Shown: piece by piece, positions 9,351-18,060 of the stretch
Position numbering within the stretch: position 1 is the stretch's first letter
Layout: every line of letters begins with the position of its first letter
Assembly (NCBI GenBank): GCA_004352715.1
Contig: SCFE01000014.1
Coordinates: 737,317 to 758,891, forward strand
DNA: 21,575 nucleotides
Reading direction: 5' to 3'
DNA from: Hofstenia miamia
Lineage: Eukaryota > Xenacoelomorpha > Acoela
Program-made: the position numbers and the translations under genes
The notes under the pieces: model-generated
Database searches by the model: none
Seen by the model: the letters and a program-made list of their open reading frames with translations, nothing else
Told to the model about the DNA's origin: nothing

Positions 9351-9942
9351 TATACAGGGCAATTCCAAAAGGATGAACTGATTTTGTTAAATAATAAATT
9401 AATAAAGAAAAACAATAGAAAACAGTTAAATAACAATTTATTCCACTCACAATTAAGCATTATTAACTGTTTTAAGAGTGATCCATTTGACAACCACCTG
9501 CTGCACAAGCAACATCAATACGATAAGAGATTTCTTCCCAGATGTTTATTAGCATATCATGGTCCCCTAAATCAATTGCTGCTACTATTTATTGTTTAAG
9601 ATCATGGATGTTCATAGGTAATGGTAGAACATAAATGCGATCTTTCAAGTAACACCGTAAGAAAACGTCACAAAGAGTGAGGTTTGGTGATCTCAGAGCC
9701 CAAGCACAAAGAGCAAGATCGTTGTCACATTTTCGACCAATCCATCGCTGAGGCACTTTTTCATTAAATAAATTTCTAACTTTCAGGTACCAATGTTCAG
9801 GAGCTCCATCTTGTTGAAAAATGAAGTCAGGGCTATCCAGTTACTGGTGAAATGAAGATTAATGATTTATTTATTGAGAATGCTTGGTATATGAATTAAT
9901 GTATAATGAAATTGGATCATTATTTTTGAATTGCCATGGATT
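9351..9942 (-). mobile_element. Internally deleted Tc1/mariner-like transposon
   Basis: TACAGGGCAATTCCAAAAGG at 9353-9372, with TA just before it, and an inverted degenerate partner (TTTTTGAATTGCC at 9923-9935) bracket about 590 bases that contain only the C-terminal part of a transposase read on the minus strand. I infer that the 5' half of the transposase gene was deleted, leaving a non-autonomous derivative. The terminal-repeat match is imperfect (roughly three quarters over 20 bases), so the outer boundary at 9942 is approximate. Confidence 0.5.
9472..9840 (-). pseudogene. Tc1/mariner-like (IS630 superfamily) transposase, C-terminal half
   Basis: The minus-strand frame from 9840 begins LDSPDFIFQQDGAPEHWYL, the hallmark of the second catalytic Asp in DDE_3-type transposases. 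It continues with VPQRWIGRK and RSPNLTLCDVFLRCYLKDRIY, where the Asp after Cys is the probable third catalytic residue. The spacing between the two is 46 residues, longer than the 34 of classical mariner and Tc1. The family usually has RSPDLTP and FFLWG; here several positions are altered. An in-frame TAA at 9589-9591 interrupts the tail, which otherwise runs on through WEEISYRIDVACAAGG to a stop at 9472. The N-terminal DNA-binding domain and first catalytic Asp are absent. The protein once cut and joined the transposon ends; it is now inactive. Confidence 0.85.
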
Positions 9943-10133
9943 TGACTCATTGATTATCCAGATACATCACGCTTCAAAATACAGGAAATATGAGGATCCG
10001 AATCTTTTACATTTAGGCATTGAATAAATGTTGATGATTTGATATCACCTCAGCAGAATTTCCACAAGTACTTTGTAATTGATCTTTCGCAGCGATTCAT
10101 TTTTTTTTGCAACTGAGGTTGATTTTAAGGTGT
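9943..10133. other. Unassigned sequence between the mariner-like element and the repeat complex
   Basis: I see no coding or repeat signature in this short stretch, apart from an oligo-T run near 10100. Confidence 0.4.
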
Positions 10134-10403
10134 TTTGTTTGATAAAATTTATGGCGAAATTGCAGAATAGACAACTCTTTTAAAAAATAAATTAAATATA
10201 CTATTAGATGTAGTTTTTTCGCTGATTCCAAATCTGCTTTTCTTTTTTTTAGGAAATCATTAAAAAAGTTAGAGCAATATTTTTATTTAACATTACAGCC
10301 AATCATGTTACAGTATTAATTATTATATTTACCATATTCATTTGTGGCAACCAATCACATCGAAGACCTTTGTAACAAACGCTATGTATTTAGCACTGAT
10401 GCT
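10134..10403 (-). repeat. Inverted copy (arm 1) of a repeat found twice downstream
   Basis: Read as reverse complement, this 270-base stretch matches 10893-11165 and again 12104-12376, with scattered substitutions. Shared landmarks include CAGCCAATCATGTTACAGTA and GCAGAATAGACAACTCTTTT. It diverges from the two direct copies (about 85-90% by eye) far more than these differ from each other, so the inversion is older than the tandem duplication. Confidence 0.85.
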
Positions 10404-10630
10404 GAAATTTATTAGTAATATTAATATTCCATCGATTATTCAAGACGACGATCTAGTTGAAGCAGCATATTTCAGCTCTTTTCAGAGCTAATTTTCAATC
10501 GGCCCTTTTCGTGGCCACCCAGTTAATCAAAGCATATATTGTTTAAATGATATATGTAGTTTAAAGATTATATTAAAAGTGTCTAATAATATTCATGATT
10601 AATGTTAATTATATTAATAATTTAATTTTT

Positions 10631-10631
10631 N
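10631..10631. other. Single-N assembly join
   Basis: A lone N sits where unit 1 lacks about 136 bases that unit 2 has (about 11681-11816). It probably marks a contig join with unresolved sequence. Confidence 0.7.
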
Positions 10632-11431
10632 ATAACAATTACTGGTAATCAAGAGCATATACGTAACTGATCCAGTACACTTAAAAAAACAGCAAATCAT
10701 ATAAAATAAAAAATGTTTATTTACTTGAATTTATATCAATGTTTGATTGAAATGGAAGGCACTAAAAAGAGCCAAATTCGACGGAAGTTTCATTTTCGAA
10801 AATCATAACATGAATAATCTCAATATGGATTTATGTGAATTCCAATCTCTATGATTTTCCGAATGAGAAAACTAGTGATGTCCAGATGTAGAAGTATCAG
10901 TGCTAAATACAATGCGGTTAATGCAAAGGTCTTCAATGTGATTGGGTGCCACAAATGAATATGCTAAATATAATAATTGATACTGTAACATGATTGGCTG
11001 TAATGTTAAATAAAAATATTGCTATAACTTTTTTAATAATGATTTCCTAAAAAAAAGAAAAGCAGATTTGGAATCAGCGAAAAAAATTACATCTAATAGT
11101 ATATTTAATTTATTTTTTAAAAGAGTTGTCTATTCTGCAATTTCGCCAAAATTTATCATGTTTGTAGCATTATCCAATGATTTCTAAGTTCTTCAGCAAC
11201 AAGAATGTATCACATCAATGAAATGTTATTAAAAAGGCAACTATAGAAAGCTATTCTTCGTTATTGCAAAATGTGCAGATTTTTTACGAATCAGAAACAT
11301 GCGCGAACATTAAATATCGATTCTTTCCGCTAGAGGCGCTTGTTTACGCGTGATATCGATAATATAGTGTCCTTCTTTTAAAATCACATTGCTGCAAGGT
11401 TCTACAGGCCATGTTTTTAGTAGGTCATGCT

Positions 11432-11502
11432 CAGGGCCGTGTCTAGGAGGGGGCCATTGCCCTCCCTGTTGGGCCACTGTGCCCTCTTCCTATTGTCATA
11501 CT
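11432..11502 (+). mobile_element. Truncated left end (71 bp) of the hAT-like element, unit 1 copy
   Basis: CAGGGCCGTGTCTAGGAG and the 53 bases after it are identical to 12643-12713, preceded by the same GTCATGCT. The element stops abruptly at the duplication junction, where the sequence switches to CAATTATTCAAGACG, the start of unit 2. Confidence 0.85.
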
Positions 11503-11504
11503 CA

Positions 11505-12713
11505 ATTATTCAAGACGACGATCTAGTTTGAAGCAGCATATTTTCAATCGGCCCTTTTCGTGGCCACCCAGTTAATCAAAGCATATATTGTTTAAATGAT
11601 ATATGTAGTTTAAAGATTATATTAAAAGTGTCTAATATTATTCATGATTAATGTTAATTATATTAATAATTTAATTTTTAATAATTACATTTAAGCATTT
11701 TCTTTTGTATGTTACATGAAATTCATATTACAGTAATCATTGCAAGTATCGCGGCCAGAATCGGAGGCCATTTAACTTTAAGTAACTTTGTGTGATGCCG
11801 TTTCTGTACTGTGTTTATAACAATTGCTGGTAATCAAGAGTATATACATAACTTATCCAGTACACTTAAATTTTATTATTTTAAAGCACCATTACAAAAA
11901 CAGCATATCATATAAAATAAAAAATGTTTATTTACTTGAATTTATATCAATGTTTGATTGAAATGGAAGGCACTAAAAAGAGCCAAATTCGACGGAAGTT
12001 TCATTTTCGAAAATCATAACATGAATAATCTCAATATGGATTTATGTGAATTCCAATCTCTATGATTTTCCGAATGAGAAAACTAGTGATGTCCAGATGT
12101 AGAAGTATCAGTGCTAAATACAATGCGGTTAATGCAAAGGTCTTCAATGTGATTGGGTGCCACAAATGAATATGCTAAATATAATAATTGATACTGTAAC
12201 ATGATTGGCTGTAATGTTAAATAAAAATATTGCTATAACTTTTTTAATAATGATTTCCTAAAAAAAAGAAAGGCAGATTTGGAATCAGCGAAAAAAATTA
12301 CATCTAATAGTATATTTAATTTATTTTTTAAAAGAGTTGTCTATTCTGCAATTTCGCCAAAATTTATCATGTTTGTAGCATTATCCAATGATTTCTAAGT
12401 TCTTCAGCAACAAGAATGTATCACATCAATGAAATGTTATTAAAAAGGCAACTATAGAAAGCTATTCTTCGTTATTGCAAAATGTGCAGATTTTTTACGA
12501 ATCAGAAACATGCGCGAACATTAAATATCGATTCTTTCCGCTAGAGGCGCTTGTTTACGCGTGATATCGATAATATAGTGTCCTTCTTTTAAAATCACAT
12601 TGCTGCAAGGTTCTACAGGCCATGTTTTTAGTAGGTCATGCTCAGGGCCGTGTCTAGGAGGGGGCCATTGCCCTCCCTGTTGGGCCACTGTGCCCTCTTC
12701 CTATTGTCATACT
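11505..12713 (+). repeat. Tandem duplication, unit 2
   Basis: This is the second, fuller copy. It includes the segment absent at the N of unit 1 (with CGCGGCCAGAATCGGAGG near 11750-11768). It ends at GTCATACT inside the hAT-like element, which here continues to its right end, so this copy keeps the original right flank. Confidence 0.9.
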
Positions 12714-12930
12714 GGATACAAAACTCCATAGTATTAATTCAAATATTCTTTAACTAAGTTAGAGTAAAAAATATTTTAGTTGAAATATATAAAATGCTAA
12801 TGTCATTCTATATAAAAATTCAATGAAAAAATGTGAAACTATTTCATATGAGTAAAACTATGATTAATTTATTCAACTTTGCGTGGGCCATGGCCCCCCC
12901 CCTAAATCTCAAATGCAAGCCACGTGCCTG
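12643..12930. mobile_element. hAT-like MITE, 288 bp, with 8-bp target-site duplication
   Basis: The element is flanked by identical GTCATGCT octamers at 12635-12642 and 12931-12938. It begins CAGGGCCGTG and ends CACGTGCCTG, giving imperfect inverted termini (CAGGGCCGTG against CAGGCACGTG). Further in are subterminal purine/pyrimidine blocks: GGAGGGGGCCATTGCCCTCC on the left, and GGGCCATGGCCCCCCCCC on the right. An 8-bp duplication and CAG-start termini with a GTG or CGTG core are typical of hAT transposons. The A+T-rich interior has no coding capacity, so this is a non-autonomous element that would need a transposase supplied elsewhere. Confidence 0.8.
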
Positions 12931-12938
12931 GTCATGCT

Positions 12939-13251
12939 AGAAACTAAAAAGTTTTTGAAGAAGAAATCGAATATTTAGAATGATTTACATGAAGAATCAA
13001 TTGTTTGTGCAGAGCAAAGTGTAAGAGAATTGATAAAGAATGAAATCTTATTTAACAATGTTAGTATTATATCTTATAGTTATATTATGCAGTTTATTAC
13101 TACAAAATAGGTAATGTATGTTTAAAATACTTAAAACATGACAATTGGTTCGCCTCCACGTCCTTGGCGGCATGGTGCTTGACAATTATGCTATCCATCT
13201 TCTCTAGGAATTCGTGGCTGAGCACGAATATCTAATCTTGTTGAACAGAGC
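12939..13251. other. Flank of the hAT-like element; possible out-of-frame tail of the following ORF
   Basis: The first 150 bases are A+T-rich with no recognised feature. From about 13135 to 13251 the composition becomes less A+T-rich. One minus-strand frame there reads HQDYNPELCSTRLDIRAQPR and, after a TAG, CRQGRGGEPIVMF then a stop. It looks like protein-coding sequence continuing from 13252-13584 in another frame. Confidence 0.35.
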
Positions 13252-13584
13252 TCAGGATTGTAGTCTTGGTGTAAATGACTCTCTTGAGGTAGTCATGTAG
13301 GAACCTTCACCTCCTACAGTAAGATTGTCTTGTTGTCTAAATGGCCTTCGAACAACTTGATCACTTAGTCGCAAGAACGCATCACTAATCTCTCTTTGAT
13401 TAATTGCTTGCGAAATATTCTGTATTTGCGACTGAATTTCCATTCTATTAATTCTTTCGTTGTGGGGCTTCTTTTCTGCTAACAACTCTCTGTTTTCAAA
13501 GAAACCATTGCACAGACATCTTTTGCAGTCGCGGTCACCGTGTCTTGGAAATTTTCTCTGTCTACACCTCTTGTGAATATACAA
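13252..13584 (-). pseudogene. Unrecognised ORF, possible broken gene or exon with a Cys cluster
   Basis: I do not recognise this protein. The 110-codon minus-strand frame starts MYIHKRCRQRKFPRHGDRD and has a Cys cluster (DCKRCLC), then a charged, Gln-rich helical segment (RINRMEIQSQIQNISQ) and an Arg/Gln-rich tail, ending LQS. The base composition is clearly less A+T-rich than both flanks, which argues for real coding origin. Just upstream, another frame has an ATG at about 13612 (MVNQSDPSKFCIF), and downstream a third frame carries sensible-looking peptide to about 13133. A frameshifted pseudogene, or an exon with misjudged ends, fits. The segment from DC to NRELLAEK vaguely recalls the end of a DM domain (RDC-x-C-x2-C...ERQRVMA), but the Cys spacing differs, so I do not name it. 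Confidence 0.35.
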
Positions 13585-13614
13585 AATTTAGAAGGATCAG
13601 ACTGATTCACCATA

Positions 13615-14850
13615 GTTACAATGCTAATTTCACTTGGTAGTTTCAACGTAACTAGTTATTTATTCAACTTAATGTTCCCAATATTGTTCTTTTTAACTTT
13701 TATATTCTTGGTGTGATGAATGAATTGAACTGTGCTAGTATTCAATAAGAGATGACAAATTTTTTTGAACTACGAATCTCTTGTTGCTACTATATTTTAT
13801 GTTTAAAACCATTTTCATAATTGGAAACACTATATTAAAATTTCATTAAATTAACAAATATTTAAAATTTAATGTGAAATCAAAATTACATACGCAATTT
13901 ATAAAATTCAAGAAATACCAGAATTATCCACTTTTAAGTGATAATATTCCTAACTTCATTAATATTAAATGCATTCAATTGGATATGATGCTCTATTATA
14001 TATCTCCAACATAAGGATTTTACAAGAACGTATAAAGTGAAGAATTTTTTCAAAAGAATTGATGTTTATGATGATCAAGAATAGAAGTAAAACATACAAC
14101 CTTTATATATATATAAGAAAAGTAATATGCAGTTAAGTTGGCTATTAAAGGTACTTTTCTAAAACAAAACATTGTAATATTTTTAGGTAATTACAACGTA
14201 AGGAAGTAAATAGCACATTGAAAATTCGAAAACTTTTAGAAAATAGTTAAGAATGTTCCTTAGAAAAATATTTTCCTTGTAAATCACGGCAAGTATGGAA
14301 TTTTTATGACGATGACAATAATGCTAAGTGTCATGGAAATGCTACTATAGTAATTCATTCATATCTTAGAAAATCTGCTTTGTGACTTTAATGACGCTAT
14401 TCATATATAGTATCAGTTATTTATCGGAATGAAGAATCTCCTATCTAATAGAAATTAAATTCTTAATACTTTTATTGAATTAATACGTATCTATATTTAC
14501 ATGATAATTTCAATGTATGCTATTAAAAAATCCAAATTAACTTGAATCCTTACAAAAATATTTTGTCTAGTATGATGAATTTTCATTGTTATATTTCTGA
14601 AAGCTATGAATATATAATAAGAACTGTTCATTTTTATTCAAATGTAAAATTATAAATTTAATTTATCATTATGAGTACGTATTTTTAAATTATTTTAATT
14701 GTGAAATAAGAAAACGTCAAATTATATTTTTGCTAAGTAAATTAGGCTGAAGTGATATTTTATCCATAGCGTTTTTGCTAAGTGCTAAAATTTCAACTTC
14801 CTTAATCAAGAATGTAGCAGGAATAGAACTATCAACCGTCACACACAGAT
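13615..14850. other. A+T-rich intergenic sequence, nothing recognised
   Basis: No open frame of credible composition, no transposon motif and no RNA gene is seen. It contains a short TATATATATATA run near 14107-14116. Base composition is the most extreme in the window. Confidence 0.5.
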
Positions 14851-14885
14851 AGAGGGGCATAGTTAGGTTGGGAAATGTTGCCCCC
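14851..14885. repeat. Possible decayed hAT-type terminal segment
   Basis: AGAGGGGCATAGTTAGG followed by TTGCCCCC repeats the layout of the hAT-like left end at 12643 (CAG-G-GGC...TAGG...GGGG, then GCCC). Only one end is recognisable and there is no duplication to confirm it. Confidence 0.3.
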
Positions 14886-14925
14886 ATTGATTTTGATGAC
14901 TAACTAAACAAGTAGGCTCAATGCG

Positions 14926-15249
14926 GGTTGGTACTTAATTTCGCCTTTCAGCCGTCAGAAATTACAGCAGTCAGAAAAAGATGTAATTATGGAAATCACT
15001 GTAAAATATCTCTTAGCCAATAGCATTAATCAAAAAGCATTATCAATATGGTAAATAGTATCATACATAAAAATATTAAAATAGTTTTTGGAGTTTAAGT
15101 GATTGATTACAGTTAAACCCTTGAAAAATTTGAAAAATTACATATGTAAGAAGGAAGCGAAATGTTAATTTATTTTAAACATTTATGACTGTCGGAAGAT
15201 AATGTCTGACGGCTGTAAGATAATGCATTGACGAATTTAAGTACCAGAC
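14926..15249. mobile_element. Mutator-like MITE, 324 bp, with 9-bp target-site duplication
   Basis: Identical CTCAATGCG nonamers flank the element at 14917-14925 and 15250-15258. The left end reads GGTTGGTACTTAATTTCG and the right end, as reverse complement, GTCTGGTACTTAAATTCG. Further in, AGCCGTCAGAAATTA (about 14952-14966) is mirrored by TAATGTCTGACGGCT, so the inverted repeats reach about 50-70 bases, with one arm longer by roughly ten bases. A 9-bp target duplication with long imperfect inverted repeats is typical of Mutator-like elements. The interior is A+T-rich and non-coding, so the element is non-autonomous. The superfamily call is inference from duplication length and repeat structure. 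Confidence 0.7.
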
Positions 15250-15258
15250 CTCAATGCG

Positions 15259-15781
15259 ATGCTTACTAACAGGCAATATTTTTCAAATTGACAATGTGTT
15301 AATATGACATTGGTAGCAATGCTTAGTGCGTTTACAGCGATAATTATCTATATGTGACTACATTGTACGAGCAATGCACAACTCAATTTAATATACTTAA
15401 GTTTGGTTTCAGGAAAAAGAAATCTGCAACCCCCACTGGTCTTGGGCTGGCCATGTCACCGCATGGATATCTTAGTTCTTGCATTCAAGTACAGAAATCA
15501 TTTCTAGATTTGCTTAAGATGTTAAATTTTAACGAATTCATAAAAATAATATTACGAATTAAAAGCTTTGTTCACTGATGTTGAATATAATAAAAAAGAC
15601 TGTTGCATTTTAGTATAATCCATGCAATTTTAAAATATTATCCAGAAGTTGTTATGTTTTCCTAAGCCGTTTAACTAAAGTATCAAGCTACAAACAAATG
15701 TTTTTTTCAATTACTATCCTTTGATGCAAACGTTATTTATATGAAACTGTTAGAACATTCTTATTATAATTTATATTATTA
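15259..15781. other. Unassigned flank upstream of the + strand LINE
   Basis: An open frame at 15354-15578 contains a short G+C-richer patch (about 15425-15475, with SATPTGLGLAMSPHGYLSS), but it has no recognisable similarity and is probably not a gene. The rest is A+T-rich. Confidence 0.35.
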
Positions 15782-16330
15782 TTGAAAATTGGAAAAAATG
15801 CAATTTTCTTAATTACAGAAAGTTGGCTTAAGCCTGATATCGACCCTAACTTGTTTAACCCAGACAGACAAATTTTTGAGGTTTTTTCTAAGAATCGAAT
15901 AGGTAGAGGTGGTGGACTTATGATAATTGTGCCAAAATCTTTAAAACCAATCCGTAAATCTGAATATGAAATTTATCATGAAATATTTGAATCGCTGTGG
16001 ATAGAAATATAATCAATAGAGAACTGTTTCCAAAAAGAATTGATAAACGTAACTTATAATCCAAATAAAAATTATCTAGTTGAATATCTAAAATATAAAA
16101 TCAATGAAATATCTATAATATGTAATGATTATAACTCTCTAAATATATTGGGTGACTTTAATATTAATTACTTTAACTCTTATGAACGAAATTCTATAAA
16201 TGAATTGTGTGCTAATTGTAACCTTCATTGTGTAAATACGGTTTGTCCAACTCGCATGAACAATTTAATTGATTACTTTTTTTTACTAATTCTGATGATT
16301 CTTTCAAATCCTTAATGTTTGAATCATTTA
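15782..16330 (+). pseudogene. LINE ORF2: AP-like endonuclease domain
   Basis: This domain would nick target DNA to prime reverse transcription. Landmarks are AIFLITESWLKPD (with the catalytic Glu), RIGRGGGLMIIV, then LNILGDFNINYF (Asp-x-Asn) and PTRMNNLIDYFF. The frame shifts near a run of eight Ts at about 16277-16285, after which FESFSDHALC supplies the terminal Ser-Asp-His. A TAA at 16010-16012 interrupts the first frame. The first 35 or so residues, with the LNARSL box seen in the other copy, are missing through truncation. Confidence 0.85.
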
Positions 16331-17364
16331 GTGATCATGCACTGTGTACATATATTAGTAACAAAACTATTAAAAACAAGCAATTTAAATTCATATATGC
16401 AAGGGATTATTTATTTTACTCAGATGAAAAAATGGAAAAGGCCCTAAGAAACACCCTATTTAACTATATTTACACGTTAAATTCTGGACCTAAAATGATC
16501 AATTACATTGCAAAACGAATCTACAAGGCATTAAACAGTGTTACACCAATTAAGAAGCGAAGGGTTAAGATCAAAGCAATTAAATTTCCTTTTTCAAACA
16601 CTGACGATGATCAAGTCCGTGAACTAGTATCAATTAAACGAGAATTATTTGATCTTGCGAAATCCGGGCCGACAAAGACTAATTGGACCAATTACGAAAA
16701 ATCAAAGGAAGTAATTAAGCAATTAAGAACAAAAAATTTATCTAAAGCTCGGCAAAAATTCCTTAATCAATTAAATTCTACTCGAGAAAAATGGTGATAC
16801 GTTCATAAATTTATTGGACAATCTAAAGGTCTTTCATCTGAAATAAATGAATTAAACATCAATAATATGGCCGTAACAGACAAAACTCAAATANAATCCG
16901 AGCCGACAAAGACTAATTGGACCAATTACGAAAAATCAAAGGAAGTAATTAAGCAATTAAGAACAAAAAATTTATCTAAAGCTCGGGAAAAATTCTTTAA
17001 TCAATTAAATTCTACTCGAGAAAAATGGCGATACGTTCATAAATTTATTGGACAATCTAAAGGTCTTTCATCTGAAATAAATGAATTAAACATCAATAAT
17101 ATGGCCGTAACAGACAAAACTCAAAAACTAAATCATTTAAATTCAACATTCAAAGAACGTGGAAATTCCGATTTTCCACCTTATAAGAAAAAACAAAATT
17201 CTGATAATCGCAAACAATCAAAACAATTTTCCTTTAGACTTGCTACAATCAATGAATTAGAAAACTTTGTTAAGAAACTTGATATCAACAAATCAAAAGC
17301 TTCTTATAACGTCCCATTTTTTATTATTAAACGTTTTTTCTTATTTTTGGAGAACAATTGTTAA
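16315..17364 (+). pseudogene. LINE ORF2: linker between endonuclease and RT, containing a 233-bp repeat
   Basis: The linker follows the SDH box and includes FNYIYTLNSGPKMINYIA and TNWTNYEKSKEVIKQLRTK. It ends in a TGA (16795-16797) in the first copy of a 233-base stretch (16661-16893). The second copy (16895-17127) has CGA at the same codon (WRYVHKF) and reads on into ELENFVKKLDINKSKA, the start of the RT fingers. The linker is uncatalytic as far as is known. Confidence 0.75.
16661..17127 (+). repeat. Adjacent 233-bp repeat copies separated by one N, likely unmerged contig ends
   Basis: 16661-16893 and 16895-17127 match at an offset of 234 with about five differences. The N at 16894 lies exactly between them. 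This is the picture expected when overlapping contig ends are abutted rather than merged, the differences being allelic or from another LINE copy. Confidence 0.8.
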
Positions 17365-17365
17365 T

Positions 17366-18060
17366 CGTATTTAATCAATGTATTATTGATGGTGAATTTC
17401 CTATATTTAAAAAAGGTGACAACCTAAACGCAAAAAATTATAGACCCATTTGTATTACAAATCCTTTAGCAAACTCTTTGAAAAACTTTTGTATGTTCAA
17501 ATAAACGCATTCCTAAAATCTGAAAACATCATTTCACATAAACAATTTGGATTTCGCAATGGTCATAGCACCCAAGACGCAATTCTATCTATTACTCAAC
17601 AAATAAAGTCTAATATATCTCATAATAACTGCAGTAGTGTAGCATTATTAGATTTAAGTAAGGCATTCAATTCAATGAATTATGATATTTTGCAAGACAA
17701 GCTTATAAATTATCATTTTGGTGCTAACTCAATTAATTTAATAATGAACTTCTTAAAAAATAGAAAGCAGCGTGTAATATTAAACTGTAAAAAATCAAGC
17801 TATGGTACGACTGACTGTGGGGTACCCCAAGGCACTGTACTTGGCCCTATTTTATTTGCAATTTTTGTAAATGATATAATAAAGCATGTTAAAAACAGCG
17901 ACATTTACCAATATGCCGACGACATATGCCTAATAAGTACAGCAAAAAATGATTTTGATGCTACAAAAAACCTCCAAACAGATGTAGAAAAATTAAGCAA
18001 TTTTTTACAAATAATCAACTAAAACTAAATATTGACAAAACTAAATTTATAATTTTTTCA
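17366..18060 (+). pseudogene. LINE ORF2: reverse transcriptase domain
   Basis: The RT would copy the element's RNA at the nicked target. Fingers appear in one frame (LLIVFNQCIIDGEFP, IFKKGDNLNAKNYRPIC); about a dozen residues between these two pieces that relatives have seem to be missing. The main frame 17450-18022 has FSKLFEKLLYVQINAFL, KQFGFRNGHSTQDAIL, motif A LLDLSKAFNSM with catalytic Asp at 17651-17653, GVPQGTVLGPILF at 17819 onward, and YADD at 17912-17923. All three catalytic Asp are present, although the usual AFD of motif A is AFN. The frame shifts at about 18010 into LKLNIDKTKFIIFS. Confidence 0.9.

Larger units (their letters stand above)
10435..11502 (+). repeat. Tandem duplication, unit 1 (interrupted by N at 10631)
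   Basis: From ATTATTCAAGACGACG to GTCATACT this segment matches 11505-12713. After 10714 the two copies differ at almost no position over 789 bases (offset 1211; one A/G difference noticed). Before that, unit 1 carries a 22-base insertion at about 10470-10491 and lacks about 136 bases at the N and 26 bases at about 10687. Unit 1 ends inside the left end of the hAT-like element (11432-11502). No protein is encoded. Confidence 0.9.

Noticed and set aside
9330-9599. 89-codon + strand frame
   Set aside because: It is antisense to the clear transposase remnant and crosses the transposon end.
11326-11346. CCGCTAGAGGCGCTTG resembling a CTCF-type core, present in both duplicated units
   Set aside because: One base of the core is missing, and a single short match inside a repeat is weak evidence for an insulator.
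13252-13584. DM-domain (doublesex/mab-3 type) gene
   Set aside because: The RDC and later E..R..LA positions line up loosely, but the Cys spacing (DCxxCxC) differs and the first half of the domain is not found.
15354-15578. 74-codon frame with a G+C-richer patch
   Set aside because: No recognisable motif, and the flanks are plain A+T-rich sequence. It may be a repeat scrap but is not supportable as a gene.
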